Shown here: positions 1 through 8,079 of the stretch, one piece after another
Layout: the number at the start of each line of letters is the position of its first letter
How positions within the stretch are numbered: position 1 is the stretch's first letter
Source of the DNA: an uncultured Lachnospiraceae bacterium
Lineage (GTDB): Bacteria; Bacillota; Clostridia; Lachnospirales; Lachnospiraceae
NCBI GenBank assembly: GCA_947565255.1
Contig: CANOFI010000003.1
Span: forward strand, 1-28,380
Length of the DNA: 28,380 bases
Direction: 5' to 3'
The notes under the pieces: model-generated
What the model was told of the DNA's origin: nothing
The model's database searches: none
Seen by the model: the letters and a program-made list of their open reading frames with translations, nothing else
Position numbers and translations under genes: made by a program

Positions 1-132
1 GCTTTTTTGTTTTTTATCTTTTTTTATGTCATGTACATAGTGCAGTACTGCGAAAACAGCACAGACTAATGTAGCAGTGACACTCATGATTTCTAACAAA
101 CCAGCTGTCCTTTCCCTGATATTTTCCTTCAT
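1..132 (-). CDS. Small membrane protein, cut by left edge of window
   Basis: Forty-four codons are visible from an ATG at 132, and the frame is still open at base 1, so the C-terminus lies outside the window. A strong ribosome binding site (AGGAGG) sits about 8 bases before the ATG. The visible protein has a short charged N-terminus (MKENIRERTAG), one hydrophobic segment at about residues 11-33 and a Lys-rich tail from about residue 36, so it is probably a single-pass membrane peptide with its C-terminus in the cytoplasm. I do not recognise the family. The size and shape would also fit a type I toxin or holin-like peptide, but nothing specific shows that. It has its own promoter (229-257) and a leader of about 90 bases, and is divergent from the gene at 415. 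Confidence 0.6.
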   Translation of the reverse strand, partial: MKENIRERTAGLLEIMSVTATLVCAVFAVLHYVHDIKKDKKQKS

Positions 133-162
133 AGGCAACACCTCCTAAATTGCAAGGAATCG

Positions 163-183
163 CGTATGATATGTACTCATACG
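163..183 (-). other. Leader hairpin before the small membrane protein
   Basis: A perfect 7-bp inverted repeat (CGTATGA / TCATACG) with a 7-base loop lies in the predicted leader between the promoter at 229-257 and the start at 132. No T-run follows, so it is not a terminator. It could affect mRNA stability or translation, or be an operator. Confidence 0.35.
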
Positions 184-228
184 GTGAAGGGCAAAACCAC
201 CTACCTTCTAGGGCAGTACCTCATGAAT

Positions 229-257
229 ATGATAACATTTTTTTCAGATAATTTCAA
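229..257 (-). promoter_or_regulatory. Promoter for the small membrane protein gene
   Basis: On the minus strand TTGAAA (252-257) is followed after exactly 17 bases by TATCAT (229-234), which is preceded by TG plus one base (extended -10). This fits a housekeeping sigma-A promoter about 90 bases before the ATG at 132. Confidence 0.55.
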
Positions 258-306
258 CAAAATTCCAGAGCAAAACATAAACATAACATCCATACATATA
301 TGCAAG

Positions 307-335
307 TTATCAGGCATCTCCTTTTACGGTACAAT
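307..335 (+). promoter_or_regulatory. Probable promoter of the 735-residue unknown protein
   Basis: TTATCA (307-312), 17 bases, then TACAAT (330-335) on the plus strand, about 80 bases before the start codon. The leader contains an imperfect GC-rich stem-loop centred on GGTTCCAACC (361-370), followed by a short T-rich run; it is too weak to call an attenuator. Apart from this promoter, the divergent one at 229-257 and the hairpin at 163-183, I see nothing in the 133-414 gap. Confidence 0.4.
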
Positions 336-414
336 AGCCACATAACTTTTTATTACCGCCGGTTCCAACCCGACGGATTTTCACCACCAGGACAATATAC
401 AAGGAGGAATGAAC

Positions 415-2622
415 ATGCCTGATGAAAAAACTGTAACACCAGTCCGGGCCGAAACCGGAGACGCTGATAATCAAAGCTTTCTCGACATCATTTATAACAA
501 AATCACAGATGTCATAGGCGGCGATAATCCAAACCAGTATTTTTGCCTGACCCTGCCCGGAACACTATTAAATCCCAAAGATTATAAATACGACACCGGA
601 AGCGGGGAAAAGCCCGCCCATGTAAAGGCAAATGAATCAAAACTGGTCAATAAACTGTTTGACGCAAGTTTCATTACCGCCTCAGACAACGGACGGCTCC
701 TGCCAAACCAGTATAAAACCGCACTCAACATGCTGTCTCCAAAATTAAACCGGGATTTATTCGAAATGAAGGTGCGGCTGCGCAAGGTGCTCATGACGCC
801 GTATCACTATGATTTTGGCGATGGAAGCGATGAAAACATGACGCTCGAACAGGTGTTCTTCCGTCTGTACGGGGACTATGTGAATGCAAAGGCACAGTGG
901 AACCAAAAACAGGCCGATAAAAAAGCAGAGCTGAAACGGACCATTCTTGACCCCAATGAGCGCATGGACGCCTATCTGGAATGGTATGGCCTGGTCGCCG
1001 AAGCAGAAAGCGTACTGCTGGAAGAAAAGCTTGGATGCGTATTAAATGTATTTTCTCCAAGCGACATGAATATTATCAACGCGATTTTAAACTGCGGCGT
1101 CGGAGGAGAACTGGAAAGCGCACGCAATGTACTCGACATGGTACAGGAATTAAATCCGGACGGCGGTTATGTCTTCCCGGTCAATCTGTATCCGTCAAAC
1201 TGGTGCGAACTTCTGGACCCCTCCTTCACCGGAGTCGATTTGCTCGAAAGCCCCGCTGCCCTGTCGCAGAGGATGCATCTTTTGGAAATGCAGCGCAACA
1301 ATATTATGCTGAACATCAAAAAGCTTACATCTGCAATTCCTGACGACAGTGTCGTAAAAGAACTCAAAGACGCATATACGGAAGCAGAAGGCGCATTTCA
1401 GGATCTTGTGAAAGAATGCGTTGACAGCAACATCAACGCAACTGCCGACCTGGCGAAATCCATTATCGCATTATGCAAAAAAGACGATTCCGATAACGTA
1501 CAGGTACCGGACGAAACCGAAATAAAACGCATTGCCGGAAAAGACAGCAGTGGCAAAGACCTTCAGGTGGATAAGCTGATTGAAATTATCCAGAAGCATG
1601 CCCTGAAATGCTATGACAGCCAGCACAAGGCGGTTGCTGCAGCAGAAAAGACCACAGCAGCGGCACTCGAATGGTGCGAGGCAAATAATAAGCTGCAGCT
1701 GAGGACACTCTTAGACCCGCTGAACACACAGCTGGATGAAGTAAATTCCGAGATTGCAGAACTGACAGACAAAATAACACTGTCAAGGGCAGTCATGACG
1801 GACGACTCAAACAAAAGCAACGCAGATGTTATGCCCAATAAGGCAACAGACGGTTTTACCCAGGTGCTGATTCAGTCCACAATGGCCTCTGTAAAACACC
1901 AGTCCAGCAAGGATTCCGAATCTTCCTCAAGCAGCTGGGGCGTATCCTTCTTCCTGGGCGGCTATTCCAGCAACAAGTCACACCAAAAGGCCGTAGAAAC
2001 AACCATGGACAGCGAATCGAGTATGAGTATTCAGATCGGAATGAATATTGCCAAGGTACAGATTGAGCGCCTGTGGTTTGATCCGGGTGTGTTTCTGCTG
2101 ACGAACAATATGTACAACTTTTCTGCAAATAAAATTTCGCCGGAAGACGACAGCACCAGCTTTGCCAATCCCGACCCTACTCTGGTCAGAGAGCGGTTCA
2201 AGCAGATGAACGAATGCATTTTCCCCTCTTATCCGGTCTCATTTGTCATCGCAAAGGATGTGACGATTCGCTTTACCTCGGAGAGTTCTATGTCATCGAG
2301 CTTTGCGCAAAGTATCGAGGATCATGCCTCGCAGGGCGGTGGATTTCTGATCTTCAGCGGAAACAGCTCCAGTGCATCCAGTTCCTCCCAGTCCGCCGCG
2401 GTTGCAAACTCGAATGCAAACAGCATTACCGTCCGCTTTACCGCGCCGCAGGTTCTTGGCTATTACATGCAGGCCACACCGGCAGACAAAAGCACGCATA
2501 TCAACGATACAAAGGACCGCGACAGCGAAATGTCCATTATACGCTTTGTATCCCAGTTTAAAGAAATGATTGACGATTACAACAAGACCGTGCAAAAAGG
2601 CAAAAAAACAGCGGCAACCTAA
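415..2622 (+). CDS. Unknown 735-residue soluble protein with Ser-rich segments
   Basis: I do not recognise this family. The site AAGGAGGA (401-408) touches the ATG at 409 but is correctly spaced for the ATG at 415, so I start at 415. No signal peptide or membrane helix is visible. The N-terminal two thirds looks helical, with stretches rich in Glu, Lys and Ala (about residues 140-210 and 300-490) that could form coiled coils. The last third is different: two Ser-rich stretches (about 500-545 and 620-670) carry alternating small/polar and hydrophobic residues with Gly pairs (GVSFFLGGY, GGGFLIFSG), next to beta-like strands (FPSYPVSFVIAKDVTIRF). Alternation of this kind occurs in membrane-inserting hairpins of pore-forming proteins, but that is only an analogy. 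The gene stands alone, divergent from the small membrane protein and convergent with the DUF362 gene. No convincing intrinsic terminator follows; there is only a 7-bp interrupted stem at about 2648-2678 without a T-run. Confidence 0.85.
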   Translation: MPDEKTVTPVRAETGDADNQSFLDIIYNKITDVIGGDNPNQYFCLTLPGTLLNPKDYKYDTGSGEKPAHVKANESKLVNKLFDASFITASDNGRLLPNQYKTALNMLSPKLNRDLFEMKVRLRKVLMTPYHYDFGDGSDENMTLEQVFFRLYGDYVNAKAQWNQKQADKKAELKRTILDPNERMDAYLEWYGLVAEAESVLLEEKLGCVLNVFSPSDMNIINAILNCGVGGELESARNVLDMVQELNPDGGYVFPVNLYPSNWCELLDPSFTGVDLLESPAALSQRMHLLEMQRNNIMLNIKKLTSAIPDDSVVKELKDAYTEAEGAFQDLVKECVDSNINATADLAKSIIALCKKDDSDNVQVPDETEIKRIAGKDSSGKDLQVDKLIEIIQKHALKCYDSQHKAVAAAEKTTAAALEWCEANNKLQLRTLLDPLNTQLDEVNSEIAELTDKITLSRAVMTDDSNKSNADVMPNKATDGFTQVLIQSTMASVKHQSSKDSESSSSSWGVSFFLGGYSSNKSHQKAVETTMDSESSMSIQIGMNIAKVQIERLWFDPGVFLLTNNMYNFSANKISPEDDSTSFANPDPTLVRERFKQMNECIFPSYPVSFVIAKDVTIRFTSESSMSSSFAQSIEDHASQGGGFLIFSGNSSSASSSSQSAAVANSNANSITVRFTAPQVLGYYMQATPADKSTHINDTKDRDSEMSIIRFVSQFKEMIDDYNKTVQKGKKTAAT

Positions 2623-2807
2623 CTGTGCTATTCTTTCATGGACTGTCAGGCCCCTCATGGCACCCATAAAAAAGGGGCTGCCGGAAATACCTGTTCAAAC
2701 GCTATTACATAGATACAATATCTGGTATATTTTTACTATATATAGTGGTTGAAGGCAGTTTTCTGGCCGCCCCTATAAAATTCCATCCTGCATTTTTTAT
2801 GCACGTT

Positions 2808-3692
2808 CTAATCCATCACGATTAATTCATACGCTTTTGTCCCATATCCAAGCTCCGCCGCCGCATCAATGGTATGTGTGCCATTCAACGACTCTACTCT
2901 CTGCAGAAAATGGTCGCGCCCCGGATCCTCTGACCGGTAAATCAAATCGATGCACGCCTGGTCCAGTGCAACCGGGTCGAGAGACGACAGAATTCCGATA
3001 TCCTTCATGCAGGGGTCTTCGGCAACCGCACAGCAGTCGCAGTCAATGGAAAGGTTACACATCATATTCACAAATGCCAGATTTCCCTTAAAATATTCTA
3101 CGACACTCCCGGCTGCATCGGCCATTGATTCACAAAAAACATTCTGCTCAGCCATATGGTCCCATACAATCGCCTGGTCCTTTGTGAAACCTGCCGAGTG
3201 AATCCACGCCTTTCCCTCACTGGAGGCACAGCCGATGGAGAGCTGCTTGAGCGCACCGCCGTATCCTCCCGCCGGGTGTCCCTTAAAATGGGAAAGCACC
3301 AGCATAGAATCATAATTGGCAATGTTTTTGCCAACATAGTTTTCTTTTATGACTTTTCCATTCGGAATGGACAGTACCAGGTCCGGTCCCCCGGCATCCA
3401 TCAAATCCACCTGGAAATACCTTGTCCATCCATGTACCTGAATAAGTCTTCTGTGCTTTTCTGTCGAATTTCTTGCGCCGTTGTATGCCGTGTTGCACTC
3501 CACAACTGTCCCGTTCACAGTCTCAACCATCGGACGCATGAAATCCGGACGCAGAAAATTCTGATTCCCCTCCTCGCCTGAGTGCACCTTGACTGCAACT
3601 TTTCCCGGCAGCTCCTTTCCAAGCGCCCTGTACATTTCAATCACCGTTTCCGGTGTAATCTTCTTTGTGAAATAAACCTTTGCCTTCTCCAT
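2808..3692 (-). CDS. DUF362 domain-containing protein
   Basis: A 294-residue protein recognised by the DUF362 pattern. Early KVAVKVHSGEEG is followed by a region on procuring a counterpart (VVECNTAYNGAR), then LSHFKGHPAGGYGGALKQLSIG, a Cys cluster (MCNLSIDCDCC...DPC) and a closing LDPVALDQACIDLIY motif. Members are often annotated as iron-sulfur or ferredoxin-like proteins; the biochemical role is not established, and this copy lacks a separate 2x[4Fe-4S] ferredoxin domain. The site AAAGGA abuts the first ATG (3701) but is 9 bases before the ATG at 3692, so I choose 3692. It has its own extended -10 promoter at 3736-3764 and is a single-gene unit divergent from the XRE regulator, which is a possible but unproven controller. 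Confidence 0.85.
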   Translation of the reverse strand: MEKAKVYFTKKITPETVIEMYRALGKELPGKVAVKVHSGEEGNQNFLRPDFMRPMVETVNGTVVECNTAYNGARNSTEKHRRLIQVHGWTRYFQVDLMDAGGPDLVLSIPNGKVIKENYVGKNIANYDSMLVLSHFKGHPAGGYGGALKQLSIGCASSEGKAWIHSAGFTKDQAIVWDHMAEQNVFCESMADAAGSVVEYFKGNLAFVNMMCNLSIDCDCCAVAEDPCMKDIGILSSLDPVALDQACIDLIYRSEDPGRDHFLQRVESLNGTHTIDAAAELGYGTKAYELIVMD

Positions 3693-3735
3693 TGCAACCA
3701 TTCCTTTCTGTTTATGAGCCTTCTATACTTTCCTT

Positions 3736-3764
3736 ATCATAACACCTTTTCCAGGTGCTGGCAA
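3736..3764 (-). promoter_or_regulatory. Promoter of the DUF362 gene
   Basis: Minus-strand TTGCCA (3759-3764), exactly 17 bases, then TATGAT (3736-3741) preceded by TGT (extended -10). The start codon lies about 45 bases downstream. This is one of the clearest sigma-A-like promoters in the window. Confidence 0.6.
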
Positions 3765-3788
3765 TCGGACATTTTTTCAAGCATGCAA

Positions 3789-3848
3789 TTTTATGTTACA
3801 GACTTACATAAAATATTTGTTTGTAGATATATTTATTATAGTTACAGA
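3789..3848. promoter_or_regulatory. Possible operator region between DUF362 and XRE genes
   Basis: The AT-rich divergent spacer (3693-4010) holds an 8-bp inverted repeat, TTTTATGT/ACATAAAA (3789-3813), and a direct repeat GTTACAGA at 3795-3802 and 3841-3848. These could bind the XRE regulator encoded just downstream. No clear -35/-10 pair for the plus-strand gene could be fixed. From about 3860 to 4010 the base composition rises and the frame stays open into the XRE gene without a good start, so this stretch may be leader or a decayed N-terminal extension. Confidence 0.3.
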
Positions 3849-4010
3849 GTATTTTAACGTATCCAAACGGCTATTAAAATAGAAATAACACAGTTCATCT
3901 GCCAGCTCATCCGGATTGCAGTTTATGCCGCAGGCACAAACAGTGACCGTATGCGCGAAGCAGTTTCAGGCAGGATGCTGCCTTTCATCACCCCAAGCGA
4001 GGTTATTACT

Positions 4011-4325
4011 ATGAATGATATCAATTTTGAAAAAATCGGCAAAAGAATCCGGCAGATGCGGATTGAAAAGGGCATGACGCAGGAATACCTGTCACAGAAG
4101 GCGAACGTCAATGTATCCCATATCTCGAACATCGAGAATAACCGCGTCAAAGTATCCCTGTCTACACTGGTTGCTATTTCCAATGCATTAAATGTGACGG
4201 TCGATTACCTGCTGGAGCATGCATACACCTCCGGCTCCGGGATCGATTCCCAGATTATCAAAAAGCTGGACGGCTTCGACGACGACAAAAAGGAACGGCT
4301 GATTAAAATTATGGATTTAATTTAA
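4011..4325 (+). CDS. XRE-family transcriptional regulator
   Basis: A 104-residue DNA-binding protein. Residues 6-64 form a complete Cro/C1-type helix-turn-helix: IGKRIRQMRIEKGMTQEYLS (helices 1-2), then VNVSHISNIENNRVKVSLSTL (recognition helix and following turn) and LVAISNALNVTVDYLL. The tail (IIKKLDGFDDDKKERLIKIM) resembles C-terminal dimerisation helices of small Clostridial XRE regulators. The ATG at 4011 has AGCGAGG about 8 bases upstream; the longer frame from 3951 has no better site. It faces phoR tail to tail, 22 bases apart, and is divergent from the DUF362 gene. Autoregulation or control of the DUF362 gene is plausible from position only. Confidence 0.85.
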   Translation: MNDINFEKIGKRIRQMRIEKGMTQEYLSQKANVNVSHISNIENNRVKVSLSTLVAISNALNVTVDYLLEHAYTSGSGIDSQIIKKLDGFDDDKKERLIKIMDLI

Positions 4326-4336
4326 TGGAAAATGCA

Positions 4337-4372
4337 AATCCGCACAGCTATACCGGAAATTCAATGCGGATT
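4337..4372. terminator. Weak inverted repeat between the XRE and phoR ends
   Basis: AATCCGC (4337-4343) and GCGGATT (4366-4372) form a 7-bp stem with a loop of about 22 bases, lying across the convergent ends of the XRE gene and phoR. T-runs are poor on both strands, so a bidirectional terminator is only a suggestion. Confidence 0.25.
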
Positions 4373-6000
4373 ATCGTTCCTTTGCCAATTTCACTTTGTA
4401 CATCTATTGTTCCGTGATGATACAAAACTGCATGCTTTACGATTGATAACCCAAGCCCGGTTCCTCCTGTCTCCTTTGAATGACTTTTATCAACCCTGTA
4501 AAAACGTTCAAACACTCTGCCAATATGCTCATGCGGGATACCAATACCCGTATCTGAGACAAGCAGAACCGCTTTTTCCTGATCACAGGTAATTTTTAAT
4601 TCTGTCTTTCCGCCGTCAATATTGTACTTAATTGCATTCTCGCATAAGTTATATATCACATCATACAAAAGACTTCTGACGCCCGAAATAACCGCAGTAT
4701 CGCCGCTTATTTGCATCTCTACGCTGTTTTCTTCTGCAAGAACACCCAGGCTTTCGGCTGCTTCCTCTGCTATTTCTAATAAATCCACACGTTCTTTTGT
4801 CAGTTCCTTTTTTTCATCAAGCTGTGAAAGACGGATAATATCGTTAACCAATACAACAAGCCTTGATGCTTCTTTTCGAATGTGTCCGAGAAAACGCGGA
4901 ATATCCTCCTGTTTTACCATACCACCCTCAATCAGTTCTGCACTTCCTATAATTCCCTGGAGCGGTGTCTTAAGTTCATGCGAAACATTTGCTGTAAATT
5001 CGCGTCTGTTTCGTTCTGCAAGAACTTTTTCTGTAACATCAAATATAAGCAAAACAGATCCGAGTACCTCACCCGCAGATTTTATAAGGGTGACAACAAA
5101 CTCGTATTCACGGCCAAATATCGACTTCTGCATTTCACTGTGTCCCGATTCTGCTGCATGTTTCATGCATAAGCTCATTTCATGGTCACGATAAACAGTC
5201 AGAAAATCCCTGCCCACACTGCCCTGGTCCGTTAAAAAAATCTTTTCAGCGGCAGAATTCATACTTAATACAATCCCATTCTTATCCATCAGAACAAGTC
5301 CCTCATTCATACAGGAAGTAATCTTTGAAAATTCGGCCTCTCTTCTCTGAAGCTCCTTTAGCTGCGCTTTAATTTTACTATTTTGTGTATTGATGCGGTT
5401 TAACAAGGGGGAAACCTCTTCATAAATGTCATTGTTTAATGGATTCTCCAAATCCAGGTTATTTAGCGGCTTTACAATCCGTCTGGACAATCTGCCAGCA
5501 AGAATGCCGGACATAATTAACGCAATTACAAAAACAATCAGAATAGGCTGCAGCATTCCAAAAACCAGTAACCCCACAGTTGCGCTGCCTATGGAAATGC
5601 GAAGCACCGTTCCATCCTCCATGCGCTTTGCATAATATATTGTCTTTTCCAATAATGTATCGGAATACCGTTTGCTCCTGCCTTCGCCTTTCTCCAGTGC
5701 ACTCTGAACTTCTTCACGCTCCAGATGATTCTTACTGTTTTCCTTACCCGTAACCGTATCGTATAAAACCGTTCCATCCGCCTCTATCCATGTAATACGA
5801 TAACGGTCGGACTGCACTTTTTCCAGATAACGGATTCCTCCGTCCTCAACAGCGGCGGCACAAAGGCCCAGTTCATCCTTCAATTCATTCTCCCTTACTC
5901 TTTCAAAATAGCTGTATAAAAACCCCATAATAATTACTATGCCCGAAAGTAAACTTACCGCTGCAACAATCATAATGGAATTAAATATTTTTCTCGTCAT
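4348..6000 (-). CDS. phoR: Phosphate-regulon sensor histidine kinase PhoR
   Basis: A 550-residue membrane sensor kinase. A membrane helix at about 9-30 and a second at about 141-168 enclose an extracytoplasmic region. A HAMP-like linker follows, then a PAS domain (about 223-325), the phosphoacceptor box NVSHELKTPL with His341, and the ATPase domain with NLCENAIKYN (N box), DTGIGIP (G1) and GGTGLGLSI (G2). It is expected to phosphorylate PhoB when phosphate is scarce, held off by the Pst transporter and PhoU. The start overlaps the phoB stop by 4 bases (ATGA), so the two are translationally coupled. It is the last gene of the pst-pho operon. The call as PhoR rests on architecture (PAS between HAMP and kinase) and on the operon. 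Confidence 0.93.
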   Translation of the reverse strand: MTRKIFNSIMIVAAVSLLSGIVIIMGFLYSYFERVRENELKDELGLCAAAVEDGGIRYLEKVQSDRYRITWIEADGTVLYDTVTGKENSKNHLEREEVQSALEKGEGRSKRYSDTLLEKTIYYAKRMEDGTVLRISIGSATVGLLVFGMLQPILIVFVIALIMSGILAGRLSRRIVKPLNNLDLENPLNNDIYEEVSPLLNRINTQNSKIKAQLKELQRREAEFSKITSCMNEGLVLMDKNGIVLSMNSAAEKIFLTDQGSVGRDFLTVYRDHEMSLCMKHAAESGHSEMQKSIFGREYEFVVTLIKSAGEVLGSVLLIFDVTEKVLAERNRREFTANVSHELKTPLQGIIGSAELIEGGMVKQEDIPRFLGHIRKEASRLVVLVNDIIRLSQLDEKKELTKERVDLLEIAEEAAESLGVLAEENSVEMQISGDTAVISGVRSLLYDVIYNLCENAIKYNIDGGKTELKITCDQEKAVLLVSDTGIGIPHEHIGRVFERFYRVDKSHSKETGGTGLGLSIVKHAVLYHHGTIDVQSEIGKGTIIRIEFPV

Positions 6001-6677
6001 TCCTCTGCCTCCAGACGGTATCCCACACCTCTCACGGTTTTTATCAATTCACCATAAGCTCCCAGTTTCTGTCTGAGCGTACGGATATGCATATCAACCG
6101 TTCTCGTTTCACCATAACAGTCCGTTCCCCATACATCATTTAGAAGCTGGTCCCTTGTATATACCATACCGGGATGTGAAAGAAATATTCTCAAAATTTC
6201 AAATTCTTTATAGGTAAGCTGTATACGCCTGCCATCCGCGGTTACCGTATGCTCATCTAAATTCACAACCAGATTTCCCATTTTTAAAAGACGTCCGCCC
6301 TCTGCCCTTTCAGGTCGGCATCTCCTCAAAACAGCTTTTACACATGAAACCAGTTCCATAACCCCGAAAGGCTTTGCCAGGTAATAATCCGCACCTAAAT
6401 CCAGACCCTGTATTTTATCGTATTCTTCCCCTTTAGCCGTGGCTAATATAACAGGAATATCCCTAAATGCAGTATCATCCTTCATTTTCTTCAAAATTGT
6501 GATTCCATCCATTCCGGGCAGCATAATATCCAGCACGACCAGCTCCGGCTTTTCTTTATGAAGCTCCTTCCAGAATGCATCACCATCCTCAAATCCCCTT
6601 GCATCAAATCCGGTTGCCTGCAGAGCGTAGACCTCAATATCCCGTATGCTGGCGTCATCTTCCACACACCAAATCAA
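5997..6677 (-). CDS. phoB: Phosphate response regulator PhoB/PhoP (OmpR family)
   Basis: A 226-residue response regulator. The receiver domain (1-115) has the acidic pair at 7-8 (EDD), the phosphoacceptor Asp50 (VVLDIMLPGMDG), the switch Thr in LATAK and Lys in AKPFG. The winged-helix DNA-binding domain (about 128-222) has LTYKEFEILRIFLSHPG and the recognition region TRTVDMHIRTLRQKLG. The start is very likely the TTG at 6677, 2 bases after the phoU stop: AAGGAGGG, embedded in the last phoU codons, is spaced 6-7 bases from it. An upstream ATG at 6722 would add 15 residues unlike the family and has no matching site. Its predicted targets include the Pho box in front of pstS, so the operon should autoregulate. 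Confidence 0.92.
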   Translation of the reverse strand: MIWCVEDDASIRDIEVYALQATGFDARGFEDGDAFWKELHKEKPELVVLDIMLPGMDGITILKKMKDDTAFRDIPVILATAKGEEYDKIQGLDLGADYYLAKPFGVMELVSCVKAVLRRCRPERAEGGRLLKMGNLVVNLDEHTVTADGRRIQLTYKEFEILRIFLSHPGMVYTRDQLLNDVWGTDCYGETRTVDMHIRTLRQKLGAYGELIKTVRGVGYRLEAEE

Positions 6678-6679
6678 TT

Positions 6680-7324
6680 TTATCCCTCCTTGTGAATGCC
6701 GGTAACAGAAAACACGACCCATTCTGCAATATTTGTTGCATGATCGCCGATTCGCTCAAAATATTTTGCAATCATCAGCAGGTCAATCGAACATTCCCCA
6801 TCCTTTGGGTTATCTACAATACCACTAATCAGCGCCTGTTTTATCAATGTAAAATAGTTATCTACGATATCGTCGTCCTTAATCACTTTTTTTGCCAGCC
6901 CAATATCCCGTCCGACAAATGCATCAACGCTCTCTGTCACCATTTTAATACTTGCTTCTGCCATTTCATGCAAAAGTGTATCAACTGTTTGCGGACGGTT
7001 TTTGACAAAAGGAACGATTTCAGCAATGTCCTCCGCCTGGTCACCTATGCGCTCCATATCTGTAATCATTTTAAGCGCCGCCGAAATCTGCCTCAAATCC
7101 TTTGCTACCGGCTGCTGCTGCAGCAATAATTTCAGGCAGAGTGTTTCTATGGTACGTTCTTTCTGGTCAATCTCCGGCCCCAGGGAAGAAATCCCATGCA
7201 AAAGCTGCCCATCTTCCTCCGTTAACGCCTTCAGCACCCTGGAAATAATCTCTTCACACAAAGCACCCATTTCTATCATCTCTTTATTGAGAAGTGCAAG
7301 CTGTTCATCAAATTTGCTCCTCAT
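6680..7324 (-). CDS. phoU: Phosphate transport and signalling protein PhoU
   Basis: A 214-residue, all-helical protein with two PhoU repeats, each carrying the metal-binding signature ERIGD (residues 91-95, DMERIGDQAEDIAE; and 190-194, YFERIGDHATNIAEW). PhoU couples the Pst transporter to PhoR and represses the Pho response when phosphate is plentiful. The length is normal for the family. Its ATG overlaps the pstB stop by one base (TAATG), and its last codons carry the ribosome binding site for phoB, so translation of pstB, phoU and phoB is chained. Confidence 0.95.
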   Translation of the reverse strand: MRSKFDEQLALLNKEMIEMGALCEEIISRVLKALTEEDGQLLHGISSLGPEIDQKERTIETLCLKLLLQQQPVAKDLRQISAALKMITDMERIGDQAEDIAEIVPFVKNRPQTVDTLLHEMAEASIKMVTESVDAFVGRDIGLAKKVIKDDDIVDNYFTLIKQALISGIVDNPKDGECSIDLLMIAKYFERIGDHATNIAEWVVFSVTGIHKEG

Positions 7325-8079
7325 TATCCAAACCTCCCTGTAATATAATCTTCTGTTCTCTTATCCTTCGGCGTGGAAAACAGAGTTTCTGTATTTCCAT
7401 ATTCAATCAGCTCACCCAGGAGAAAAAATGCTGTCTGGTCGGAGATACGGACCGCCTGCTGCATGTTATGCGTTACCATAATAATCGTGTAATTCTCCTT
7501 TAATTTCATACTAAGTTCCTCAATTTTAGAAGTTGAAATCGGGTCAAGCGCCGATGTCGGCTCATCCATAAGAAGAACGGCAGGTTTTACTGCCAGGGCT
7601 CTCGCTATGCAAAGTCTCTGCTGCTGACCGCCTGACAGTCCAAGTGCATTTTTCTTCAACCGGTCTTTTACTTCCTCCCATATTGCGGCATCCCTTAAGG
7701 AACACTCCACAATATCATCCAGCTTCGCCTTATTTTTTATCCCATGTGTACGGGGTCCGTAAGCAATATTATCATAAATACTCATTGGAAATGGGTTCGG
7801 CTTTTGAAAAACCATGCCCACCTCCCTGCGAAGCTCATTTACATCGACGGAAGAATCAAAAATATTCTTTCCGTTATAAAGAATATCGCCCGTTATTCTC
7901 ACACCCTGTATGAGATCATTCATACGGTTCAGACTTTTTAAAAAAGTTGATTTTCCGCAGCCCGACGGCCCTATGAACGCAGTAATGCTTTTTTCGGGGA
8001 TGCTGACATTGATATTTTTCAGCGCCTGGTGCTCCCCATACCACAGACACATATTTTTTACTGTTATCATATTACTCAT
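7324..8079 (-). CDS. pstB: Phosphate ABC transporter ATP-binding protein PstB
   Basis: A 251-residue ATPase that drives high-affinity phosphate import with PstA and PstC. Walker A is GPSGCGKST (37-45), the signature LSGGQQQR (148-155), Walker B LLMDEPTSALDP (169-180) and the switch His is 204 (MVTHN). The FQKPNPFPMSIYDN segment after the Q-loop is characteristic of PstB. The ATG at 8079 has AGGAG 6 bases upstream and overlaps the pstA stop by 4 bases; the gene runs one base into phoU. Confidence 0.97.
   Translation of the reverse strand: MSNMITVKNMCLWYGEHQALKNINVSIPEKSITAFIGPSGCGKSTFLKSLNRMNDLIQGVRITGDILYNGKNIFDSSVDVNELRREVGMVFQKPNPFPMSIYDNIAYGPRTHGIKNKAKLDDIVECSLRDAAIWEEVKDRLKKNALGLSGGQQQRLCIARALAVKPAVLLMDEPTSALDPISTSKIEELSMKLKENYTIIMVTHNMQQAVRISDQTAFFLLGELIEYGNTETLFSTPKDKRTEDYITGRFG

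Noticed and set aside
2648..2682. Hairpin after the 735-residue protein gene as an intrinsic terminator
   Set aside because: The stem has a bulge and a long loop, and no T-run follows on either strand.
3951..4010. Twenty-residue N-terminal extension of the XRE regulator
   Set aside because: The ATG at 4011 has a well-placed ribosome binding site and gives the usual XRE start just before the helix-turn-helix; the extension does not resemble the family.
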